Assembly (NCBI GenBank): GCA_017615375.1
Contig: JAGAAH010000003.1
Location: forward strand, 1-8,446
Direction: 5' to 3'
Origin: Lachnospiraceae bacterium
GTDB lineage: Bacteria > Bacillota > Clostridia > Lachnospirales > Lachnospiraceae
Length of the DNA: 8,446 bases
The position numbers and the translations under genes are program-made. Positions 1 through 6,172 of the stretch are shown here, one piece after another. Each line of letters opens with the position of its first letter. The stretch's first letter is position 1. A model generated the notes under the pieces. The model was not told the DNA's origin. It saw nothing but the letters and a program-made list of their open reading frames with translations, and made no database searches.

Positions 1-598
1 GAATGGCCTTATAGGCCGGGATATTCCTGAGATAGCACGTATAATTGCGGTTGCAGATGCATATGATGCCATGGCAAGTGACAGAAGTTATAGAAAAGTT
101 CTTCCGCAGGAAGTTGTAAGAGAAGAGCTTATCAAGGGAAAAGGAACGCAGTTTGACCCGAAGATAGCGGATATAATGCTTGAGATAATGGATGAAGATG
201 CGACATATGAGTATCGTCAGAGAAAGGCAAAGGCCAATAATGTGCTGGTTATTGCTACTAATCGCGAGTGCCTTTCCGTATTGAAAGACATATCGGATAA
301 TGCCGGCGATATTAATGTGATAGAGGCTCCGACGGCAAGAGAAGGCTTGGAAATACTTGCCAAGACTGACATTATGCTTGTTATAACAGATATTAGTCTT
401 GCCGATTCCGATGCTTTTGAGTTATGCGGAAAGATAAAAGAAAAGCGCAATATTCCGGTAATAATCCTGACGGAGTATAAGGGTACGGAGATTCTTGATA
501 AGATTAAAGAATATGCGTTTGACGATTATCTAAGTAAACCGATAAATGAGGCAATTGCAAAGCAGGCAATTCGAGATGTGTTAAGACGATATTCGTAA
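1..598 (+). CDS. HD-GYP phosphodiesterase with C-terminal degenerate receiver (5' end missing)
   Basis: Only the last 198 residues are present, and the reading frame is already open at base 2. Residues 1-70 of the fragment are the C-terminal part of an HD-GYP domain, the fold that hydrolyses cyclic di-GMP: the DIPE, IIAVADAYDAM, RSYR and KGKGTQFDP motifs are all there. The HD and GYP catalytic motifs themselves lie upstream of the window. Residues about 80-198 form a receiver (CheY-like) domain with the phospho-acceptor-position Asp at fragment residue 130 (ITDIS), the switch Thr in ILTE and the Lys in LSKP. The paired acidic residues that normally hold Mg2+ are replaced by Ala85-Thr86, so this receiver may not be phosphorylated normally. 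The HD-GYP tail matches the gene at 6173-7219 without gaps, so the two are paralogues and the missing N-terminus may also carry a receiver (inference). The gene ends 143 bases before the next start. Confidence 0.9.
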   Translation, partial: NGLIGRDIPEIARIIAVADAYDAMASDRSYRKVLPQEVVREELIKGKGTQFDPKIADIMLEIMDEDATYEYRQRKAKANNVLVIATNRECLSVLKDISDNAGDINVIEAPTAREGLEILAKTDIMLVITDISLADSDAFELCGKIKEKRNIPVIILTEYKGTEILDKIKEYAFDDYLSKPINEAIAKQAIRDVLRRYS

Positions 599-606
599 AA
601 GTTTTG

Positions 607-652
607 GCCGTATTGCTTCGCTTATGCGAGACAACACCGGCTTGATATTTTT
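607..652 (+). terminator. Probable intrinsic terminator of the upstream HD-GYP gene
   Basis: This is an imperfect hairpin beginning 9 bases after the stop codon. GCCG at 607-610 pairs with CGGC at 638-641, TTG at 613-615 with CAA at 632-634, and TTCGC at 617-621 with GCGAG at 626-630 around a TTAT loop. It is followed by a T-rich run (TTGATATTTTT, 642-652). The stem has internal mismatches, so efficiency is uncertain. Its T-rich tail overlaps the -35 box of the next promoter. Confidence 0.4.
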
Positions 653-670
653 ACGTCAGTCAGGTATAAT
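642..670 (+). promoter_or_regulatory. Sigma-A-type promoter for the amidase-led operon
   Basis: The -35 box TTGATA (642-647, five of six consensus bases) and a perfect -10 box TATAAT (665-670) are separated by exactly 17 bases. Transcription would start near 676-678, giving a leader of about 64 bases before the GTG start of the amidase. No equally good promoter was seen in the short gaps downstream, so this one probably drives at least 741-1817 and perhaps the whole gene string to the window end. Confidence 0.75.
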
Positions 671-698
671 AAAAGCATGAAAAAGTTGTAATTTTGGG

Positions 699-722
699 AC
701 GGCGGAGAAATCCGCCGTTTTT
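699..722 (+). terminator. Leader hairpin with T-run (possible attenuator)
   Basis: Two perfect 8-base arms, ACGGCGGA (699-706) and TCCGCCGT (711-718), enclose a GAAA tetraloop and run straight into five T's (718-722, the first of them paired). This has the form of an intrinsic terminator. It lies downstream of the promoter at 642-670 and upstream of the amidase ribosome site at 729-734, which is where an attenuator would lie. The T-run is short, so it could instead be an incomplete terminator for read-through from upstream or an mRNA-stabilising 5' stem. No clear competing antiterminator pairing was found by eye. Confidence 0.6.
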
Positions 723-728
723 GGGATG

Positions 729-734
729 AAGGAG
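729..734 (+). promoter_or_regulatory. Ribosome binding site setting a GTG start for the amidase
   Basis: AAGGAG lies 6 bases before GTG at 741. The upstream in-frame ATG at 726 overlaps this site and has no ribosome site of its own, so GTG 741 is the better start. Confidence 0.8.
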
Positions 735-740
735 TTTTTC

Positions 741-1817
741 GTGAAAAAAGTATATAAAATAATAATAGTGGCCTTATTTGTTTTTGCGTTAATTTTCGGC
801 GTAAGCAAGGCGGGCGAGAAGATAATAGATATGGCAAATTCGGGTGAAGTCGCAGAAAATAACGAAGGCGTCAAAGACGAACAAGATGAAGGCAACGAAG
901 GCGAAGACGGTGAAGGCGATAAAGACGGCGGGGATAGCGAAGGTGAGAAAGAGCCTGAAGACAAGACCAAAGAAGAGCCTGTAGTTACCCATGTGATGTA
1001 CGTTCTTACCAAAGTTAACGTAAGAAAGATGCCAACCACAGATAGTGATAAGGTATGTTCTCTTAATAGAGGAGATGCAGTTGACGCGGTACGTGATGAG
1101 AACGGTTGGACAGAGATTGTAATGGATGGCAATCACTATTATATATGCAGCGATTATCTGTCGGAGGAAGAGCCTAAGACCAATGGTTTTGTCGTGTGTA
1201 TAGATGCGGGACATCAGGCACATGCCAATACTGAAACGGAGCCTATTGGCCCGGGAGCAAGCGAAAGAAAGCCTAAAGTTGCTGCGGGAACGTACGGCCC
1301 GACAAGCGGCCTTAATGAATACGAGCTTAACCTCCAGGTAGCACTTAAGCTTCAGGCAGAACTTGAGAATCGCGGATACACCGTAATAATGGTAAGAACC
1401 ACGAATGATGTTAATATAAGTAATTCTGAGCGCGCAGCAATTGCCAATAACGCGAATGCAGATGCTTTTATAAGAATACATGCAGACGGGTCCGATAACA
1501 CGTCGGCGAAAGGTGCAATGACCATATGCCAGACGTCTTCCAATCCGTATAACGGAAATTTACATTCAAAGAGCTACGCATTATCTAAGGCAGTTCTTAA
1601 TGGTTTTGTTGCAGCAACGGGGTGCAGTAGCAGGAGTATATGGGAGACGGATACCATGAGCGGTATTAACTGGTGTAATGTTCCCGTAACCATATTGGAG
1701 ATGGGATTTATGACCAATCCGACAGAAGACCTTAATATGGCATCTGCAGACTATCAGGCAAAGATGGTACAGGGTATAGCTAACGGATTAGATGAGTATT
1801 TCGGTATAACCAATTAA
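741..1817 (+). CDS. Exported N-acetylmuramoyl-L-alanine amidase with SH3 domain (Amidase_3 family)
   Basis: A zinc amidase that cleaves the bond between N-acetylmuramic acid and L-alanine in peptidoglycan, acting outside the membrane. With the GTG start it has 358 residues. Residues 1-24 are a signal peptide or anchor (MKK, then a hydrophobic run, with a possible SPase I site SKA|GE) and have no lipobox Cys. Residues 41-79 are a very acidic Gly/Lys linker (19 of 39 are Asp or Glu). Residues about 86-142 form a bacterial SH3 domain ([19 protein letters not shown]), probably wall-binding. The catalytic domain, about 150-358, shows the family residues: His158 (DAGHQ), Glu193 (LNEYELNL), His247 (IRIHAD) and Glu320 ([10 protein letters not shown]). 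The domain is full length. It is the first gene after the promoter at 642-670 and ends 15 bases before the Hpt gene, so it is probably co-transcribed with the signalling genes. A role in cell separation, motility or sporulation cannot be told apart from sequence alone. Confidence 0.93.
   Translation: MKKVYKIIIVALFVFALIFGVSKAGEKIIDMANSGEVAENNEGVKDEQDEGNEGEDGEGDKDGGDSEGEKEPEDKTKEEPVVTHVMYVLTKVNVRKMPTTDSDKVCSLNRGDAVDAVRDENGWTEIVMDGNHYYICSDYLSEEEPKTNGFVVCIDAGHQAHANTETEPIGPGASERKPKVAAGTYGPTSGLNEYELNLQVALKLQAELENRGYTVIMVRTTNDVNISNSERAAIANNANADAFIRIHADGSDNTSAKGAMTICQTSSNPYNGNLHSKSYALSKAVLNGFVAATGCSSRSIWETDTMSGINWCNVPVTILEMGFMTNPTEDLNMASADYQAKMVQGIANGLDEYFGITN
861..980 (+). repeat. Purine-rich low-complexity tract encoding the acidic linker
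   Basis: Irregular repeats of GAA, GGC, GAC and AAA codons encode residues 41-80 of the amidase, between the membrane or signal segment and the SH3 domain. Nineteen of the first 39 codons are Asp or Glu and eight are Gly. The tract has no strict repeat unit but is the kind of sequence that varies in length between strains. Confidence 0.6.
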
Positions 1818-1832
1818 TGTGGGAGTGATGAT

Positions 1833-2438
1833 ATGATGGATTACAATATGCCGGCAATTAAAGGAATAGACTGGGAAAGAGCGCATAATTATTTGCCGTC
1901 TGAGGAGACGTTAAGAGCGGTGCTTGAAGAGACTGTTAAGACATGCGATAAGCAGACTGCCGCATTGGACGAATTCAGACATAAAGTTATTGATAATCCG
2001 TGTGAAGACAATTTCGCATCATACAGAATACAGGCACATGCAATGAAAGCGACGATAAGGTCTATTGGTTCGGATCTTTTTGATATGGCATATGCCTTGG
2101 AACTTGCGGGACGCGACGGAGATATAGAGAAGATTGTTTCGGGAACGGATGAATTCATAGAAGAATATAAGGGGCTCGTTAACAGTCTTAAGACAATCGT
2201 CGGAGAATGCAGCGCAAACAGAGCTTTTGAAAAGAGCATTTTTATACAAAAGCTCGAACAGATGAAGGATTCAATGAATGCATTCGACATTAATGCTTTG
2301 CAGGATGCATTTGAAGAAATATCGGGAATGGATATTCCCGACAAATATATGAATGGGATGGCGAGACTGGAGCAGGCAGTTCGTGACCTTGCATCGGAAG
2401 ATGTTATAAGTTGTTGCGACGAATTGATGAACGCATAG
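1833..2438 (+). CDS. Free-standing histidine phosphotransfer (Hpt) protein
   Basis: A soluble 201-residue protein that probably carries phosphate between a hybrid kinase receiver and a response regulator. The N-terminal GIDWERAHNYLPSEETL segment is typical of the start of Hpt four-helix bundles. His69 in the AHAMKAT motif sits at the phospho-acceptor position and is followed by the usual SIGSDLFDMAYALE helix. Residues about 130-201 form a second all-helical region with a FDINALQDAFEEI pattern, like the helical tails found after Hpt domains in some Clostridia proteins. It has no obvious His site, and its role is unknown. The start at ATG 1833 follows GGAG (1822-1825) by 7 bases; ATG 1836 is also possible. 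It lies 15 bases after the amidase stop and 25 bases before the HD-GYP gene, so it is probably part of the same operon. Confidence 0.85.
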   Translation: MMDYNMPAIKGIDWERAHNYLPSEETLRAVLEETVKTCDKQTAALDEFRHKVIDNPCEDNFASYRIQAHAMKATIRSIGSDLFDMAYALELAGRDGDIEKIVSGTDEFIEEYKGLVNSLKTIVGECSANRAFEKSIFIQKLEQMKDSMNAFDINALQDAFEEISGMDIPDKYMNGMARLEQAVRDLASEDVISCCDELMNA

Positions 2439-2449
2439 GGGCGTTTTTT
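2430..2449 (+). terminator. Weak hairpin with T6 tail across the Hpt stop codon
   Basis: AACGC (2430-2434) pairs with GCGTT (2441-2445) around a 6-base loop holding the TAG stop, followed directly by more T's (a T6 run, 2444-2449). The stem is only 5 bp, so at most it would cause partial termination and lower expression of the downstream genes. Confidence 0.25.
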
Positions 2450-2463
2450 GTAAGGGTGACAGT

Positions 2464-3927
2464 ATGAGATTTGTTGCAGTAGGTGAGCTTACGCCGGGCA
2501 TGAGAATCGGTCGTAAGATCATCGACAAACGGAGAACTCCGATGATTGAGAAGGGTATCGTTCTCAATCAAAAAATGATCGACCATCTGGTTAAAAACGG
2601 ATATCTGGGAGCTTATATTGTTGATAGGTTCTCGGATGAAATCGAAATCCAAGAGACAGTAAAGGAAAAGACAATTGAAAGCGGTATCGACGCGGTTTCC
2701 GAGGCAAATGTCGGAAGCATTATTGAAGTTGCGTCTGATCTGGTAAAAGACATATCATCACTAAAGCGAATTAGTGTAGATATGTTTGATTTGCGTTCTT
2801 TTGATGATTATACATATCATCATAGCGTAAACGTGGCAGTATATGCGGTTTCTGTTGCGACTAAAATGGGACTTCCGGAAGAGCAGATTCAGGAAGTTGC
2901 AGTTGCGGCTTTGTGTCACGATCTCGGTAAATCAAAGATAGATACGAATATTCTTAACAAAAGAGCTTCACTTACGGATGAAGAATTTGAGATTATCAAG
3001 AAACATCCGAGATACGGCTATGACATGTTATACGATAATTTCATGGTTTCGTCGCCGGTTCGACAGGCGGTAATGTGCCATCACGAGAATGAAAACGGTT
3101 CAGGATATCCGAACGGAATGGCAGGAGATGAGATTCCTTTATACGCAAAGATTATCCATGCGGTTGATGTATATGACGCGCTTACGAGCAGAAGACCGTA
3201 TAAAGGACCTTATTCACCGGTTGATGCACTTGAGTATATGACCTGTGGTATTGACATTTTATTTGATGCCAAAGTTGTAGCAGCAATGAAAGAAGTAATT
3301 CCTGCATATCCGCCGGGAATGGATGTAACCCTTTCAAACGGCGAAAAGGCGGTTGTTATTGCTCATACATCTCAGGCATTAAGGCCTAAGATTAAGCTTT
3401 ATAGTGACGGATTGGAAATTGATTTGTGCGAAGAAAAAGCATTCGCTAATATCTTTATCGTTGATTCCGGATTTTATAAGGATCAGGAAGGCGGCGAGGA
3501 CGGAAAAGTCGAGAAGCTTAATGATGACCGCGGTAAGGAGCGTGAAGCGCTTAAGACGATACTCGTGGTTGACGATAACAAGACTTCTCTTCTTCAGACC
3601 AAGGCAGCACTCGGTAACAAGTATAATATCGTGGGATTGGATAACGGCCTTGCGTGCCTTAATTATTTTAAGGTCAAGGGTGCGCCGGATTTACTTATTA
3701 TGGATATAGACATGCCGATCCTAAATGGTATGGAGACGGTTGAAAAGCTAAGAGAGAAAAACTACGACAAGCTTAACGTAATATTCCTGACAGCATTGGC
3801 AAGCAAAGAAATAGTTGCACGTTGCAGACGCGCAAGGGCAAAAGACTATATATTAAAGCCTGCTAATCCTATATATCTTAAAGAACGCGTGGAATTGGCG
3901 TTTGATAAGACTTTAAACAGAGAGTAG
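2464..3927 (+). CDS. HD-GYP cyclic di-GMP phosphodiesterase with C-terminal receiver domain
   Basis: A 487-residue soluble protein predicted to break down cyclic di-GMP under control of phosphorylation. Residues 1-60 are an N-terminal accessory domain often found before HD-GYP (ELTPGMRIG, IEKGIVLNQKMI). Residues about 115-285 are the HD-GYP domain with His120 (HHSVNV), the HD pair His152-Asp153 (HDLGK), His206-His207, Gly214-Tyr215-Pro216 and VDVYDALTSRRPY, so the metal and catalytic set looks intact. A beta-rich segment (about 290-345) and a charged linker lead to the receiver, about 365-487. That receiver has acidic pair Asp370-Asp371, phospho-acceptor Asp414 (IMDIDMP), switch Thr (FLTA) and Lys (ILKPA), so it looks active. 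The receiver is after the HD-GYP, the reverse of the common RpfG-like order. AAGGGTG at 2452-2458 precedes the ATG by 5 bases. The hybrid kinase gene follows 15 bases later. Confidence 0.92.
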   Translation: MRFVAVGELTPGMRIGRKIIDKRRTPMIEKGIVLNQKMIDHLVKNGYLGAYIVDRFSDEIEIQETVKEKTIESGIDAVSEANVGSIIEVASDLVKDISSLKRISVDMFDLRSFDDYTYHHSVNVAVYAVSVATKMGLPEEQIQEVAVAALCHDLGKSKIDTNILNKRASLTDEEFEIIKKHPRYGYDMLYDNFMVSSPVRQAVMCHHENENGSGYPNGMAGDEIPLYAKIIHAVDVYDALTSRRPYKGPYSPVDALEYMTCGIDILFDAKVVAAMKEVIPAYPPGMDVTLSNGEKAVVIAHTSQALRPKIKLYSDGLEIDLCEEKAFANIFIVDSGFYKDQEGGEDGKVEKLNDDRGKEREALKTILVVDDNKTSLLQTKAALGNKYNIVGLDNGLACLNYFKVKGAPDLLIMDIDMPILNGMETVEKLREKNYDKLNVIFLTALASKEIVARCRRARAKDYILKPANPIYLKERVELAFDKTLNRE

Positions 3928-3942
3928 AAGAGAACAGCATAT

Positions 3943-6138
3943 ATGATGACATTGCTTACTACCCTTTTGATAATGTGGGGTACGATTTCAATTGTATACG
4001 GTTTGCATTTTTTCGTACGAGAGAAGAAGGCGGGATATTTTAGAAGTACAATGCTCCTTCTCGGTATTTCTGCGGGAATATGGCAGCTTGGATACGGCGT
4101 ATTCGGAATATGCGACAATATTGTCTTATGTGAATTTATCCGTAAAATCGCCCTTTTGGGAGTAAGCTTATATCCGTTGGCAGAGACGGTTCTTGCGCTT
4201 CATATGACGCGCATAAGCAGAAAAGTTCAGTATTTGATAAGAATAATTCTTACAGTGGGCGCTTTACTCGACTGGGCATTATTCTCAAGGCCGGAAACCG
4301 ATGTATTCGTAAGGGTTAATGGATTTACAAGATTTAAAGCGGTAACGTCCGCAAGCAGGTCTTATCATCTTACATTCGTCATGATAGTGTTTCTTATTGC
4401 ATTTGCGTCATGGTGTTTGTGGTATAGAGAGACAAGATTTAAAAGAGAGAAACGTCTTCTTTTTAGAATTCTTATAGCAAACCTTGCAATTATGGTATGC
4501 ACTTTGCCTGATACCATTTTGGTAGAGCATCTTGAGTATGGATATCCGACATCGGGAATCGGAGCGGGAATATCACTTGTACTTTGGTTTGTTGCAGCGG
4601 AAAAGTATAATACCTTTTCGGTTTCATCAAGAACTATAGGCGATTATGTAAGAAAAGTTGCAAATGAAGGTATTGTTATTTTCGATGTTAAGGGCAGAGC
4701 GGTTGATATTAACAAATTCGCATCAGAAGTTCTTGAAATCGAACCGAAGGCTCATCCGTCCGATTTTCTTGAAACCGATGAAGATGACGAAACGATATTT
4801 AAGAAGCTTGAAGGCGGAATCTATTCTCATTATAAGAGCCGAATGATTAAAGGCGATAGCGTCTACATGGCTGATATGACGGCGGCATGGGACGACTATG
4901 ATGAACCTTTCGGTTATATCATGACGCTCATAGATATTACCAAAGAAGAAGACCTTATTGTTAAAGCACAGAGCGCCAATGAGGCAAAGAGTAAATTCCT
5001 TGCCAATATGTCGCATGAGATTCGTACGCCGATGAATGCGATAACAGGTCTTGCGGATATAATTGTAAGAGATAGTGTAGATCCCGTAGCTAAGGAAAAT
5101 GCTTCTATGATAGCTACGTCATCACAATCTTTGCTTGCGATTATTAATGACATTTTGGATTTCTCCAGAATCGAATCCGGAAAGATGAGTATAGTCAACG
5201 AATTATACAGATCGGCTTCTATTCTTAATGATGTAACGGCAATCATTCTTATGCGTTTGCAGGGTAAGAACATTAAACTTGATATTCATGTTAATCCGTC
5301 ATTTCCGTCGGAACTTATCGGAGATGCGGTAAGAATTAAGCAGGTACTTATCAATCTTCTCAATAATGCGGTTAAATATACGAATGAGGGATATATTATT
5401 CTTAATGTTGATTATGAGAAGATTGATTATTATAGATGCAGAATTAAAGCAAGCGTTACGGATACGGGTATAGGTATAAAAGCCGCCGATATGGATAAGC
5501 TTTTTGAAAGCTTTACCCAGGTTGATACCAAGCGTAACAGAGCAGAAGAGGGAACAGGTCTCGGACTTGCGATTTCAAAGCAACTTGTCAATATGATGGG
5601 AGGCGACATTGAAGTTGAGAGCATCTACGGACACGGCTCGTCCTTCTCGTTTGATATAGTAAATGAAGTTGCATCGTGGGTGTCGATAGGCGATATAGAA
5701 AAAGTTTTGACAAGAACGGAACCGGAATTCTTTGACGTAAATATTACGGCAAAGGATGCCAAGATTCTTCTTGTAGACGATAATTCAATCAATCTGCGTG
5801 TTATGGAGGGGATGCTTCAACCATATGATATTAAACCTGTTTCGGTTGAGAGTGGAAAAGCAGCAATAAGATGCGCAGAACACATGAACTTTGATATAAT
5901 ATTTATGGATCATATGATGCCTGAAATGGATGGCGTTGAAGCCATGCAGAAGATTAGAGAGATTAAGGGATACGGTAACGGCGCTATTATAGCGCTTACA
6001 GCCAATGCGATAATGGGTGCAAGACAGAGTTATCTTAAGATGGGATTTGATGACTTTATCGGTAAGCCTGTAAGCCCGGCTGAACTTGACGAGACTTTAA
6101 GAAAATACTTGAGACCTGAATTAATCAGTAATAAATAG
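3943..6138 (+). CDS. Seven-helix membrane hybrid histidine kinase (7TM-PAS-HisKA-HATPase-receiver)
   Basis: A 731-residue membrane sensor that probably starts the phosphorelay. About seven hydrophobic helices lie within residues 4-220 (near 4-24, 33-55, 66-88, 95-115, 141-161, 171-193 and 203-221), resembling the 7TM regions of Clostridia histidine kinases. Residues about 230-335 look like a PAS domain (NEGIVIFDVKGRAVDIN, ending in TLIDITKEED). The kinase core has His358 in the H-box (MSHEIRTPMNA), the N-box with Asn475 (NLLNNAVKYT), G1 at 507-511 (DTGIG), an F-box (ESFTQVD) and G2 at 537-541 (GTGLG). The receiver (about 607-731) has Asp612-Asp613, phospho-acceptor Asp656 (IFMDHMMPEMDG), the Thr in ALTA and the Lys in IGKP. 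All catalytic residues are present. The ligand is unknown. The ribosome site is weak (AAGAGA, 3928-3933), and ATG 3946 could also start the protein. A hybrid kinase needs an Hpt partner, and one is encoded two genes upstream. Confidence 0.93.
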   Translation: MMTLLTTLLIMWGTISIVYGLHFFVREKKAGYFRSTMLLLGISAGIWQLGYGVFGICDNIVLCEFIRKIALLGVSLYPLAETVLALHMTRISRKVQYLIRIILTVGALLDWALFSRPETDVFVRVNGFTRFKAVTSASRSYHLTFVMIVFLIAFASWCLWYRETRFKREKRLLFRILIANLAIMVCTLPDTILVEHLEYGYPTSGIGAGISLVLWFVAAEKYNTFSVSSRTIGDYVRKVANEGIVIFDVKGRAVDINKFASEVLEIEPKAHPSDFLETDEDDETIFKKLEGGIYSHYKSRMIKGDSVYMADMTAAWDDYDEPFGYIMTLIDITKEEDLIVKAQSANEAKSKFLANMSHEIRTPMNAITGLADIIVRDSVDPVAKENASMIATSSQSLLAIINDILDFSRIESGKMSIVNELYRSASILNDVTAIILMRLQGKNIKLDIHVNPSFPSELIGDAVRIKQVLINLLNNAVKYTNEGYIILNVDYEKIDYYRCRIKASVTDTGIGIKAADMDKLFESFTQVDTKRNRAEEGTGLGLAISKQLVNMMGGDIEVESIYGHGSSFSFDIVNEVASWVSIGDIEKVLTRTEPEFFDVNITAKDAKILLVDDNSINLRVMEGMLQPYDIKPVSVESGKAAIRCAEHMNFDIIFMDHMMPEMDGVEAMQKIREIKGYGNGAIIALTANAIMGARQSYLKMGFDDFIGKPVSPAELDETLRKYLRPELISNK

Positions 6139-6159
6139 TGTTTTTATATTAATAAGATT

Positions 6160-6165
6160 GGAGAG
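6160..6165 (+). promoter_or_regulatory. Ribosome binding site setting the start of the receiver-HD-GYP gene
   Basis: GGAGAG lies 7 bases before ATG 6173. The in-frame TTG at 6158 overlaps this site, so it is an unlikely start. ATG 6173 places the receiver's first beta-strand directly at the N-terminus. Confidence 0.75.
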
Positions 6166-6172
6166 TAAGAGT

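Noticed and set aside
1..598. Gene 1 as a short complete gene starting at ATG 71
   Set aside because: The same frame is open to the window edge and encodes conserved HD-GYP sequence before residue 24 (ATG 71), so the gene is truncated by the window and does not start there.
726..740. ATG 726 as start of the amidase
   Set aside because: The ATG overlaps the AAGGAG ribosome site used by GTG 741, has no site of its own, and would put acidic and aromatic residues before the MKK signal-peptide start.
677..740. c-di-GMP riboswitch in the amidase leader
   Set aside because: This was considered because of the pathway, but the leader is only about 64 bases and contains a single simple hairpin, too little for the known riboswitch folds.
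656..1132. Reverse-strand frame rich in Ser, Pro and Leu
   Set aside because: It is the antisense reading of the acidic linker codons (GAA, GGC, GAC), which yields artificial Ser/Pro/Leu runs.
789..1481. Long reverse-strand open frame opposite the amidase
   Set aside because: It lies wholly inside the well-supported amidase gene, shows no recognisable domain, and probably stays open because of the purine-rich codon pattern on the + strand.
6158..6172. TTG 6158 as start of the receiver-HD-GYP gene
   Set aside because: TTG overlaps the GGAGAG site. ATG 6173 is well spaced and starts exactly at the receiver fold.
6139..6172. Internal promoter before the receiver-HD-GYP gene (TATATT near 6146)
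   Set aside because: The region is AT-rich, but no acceptable -35 box lies 16-18 bases upstream.
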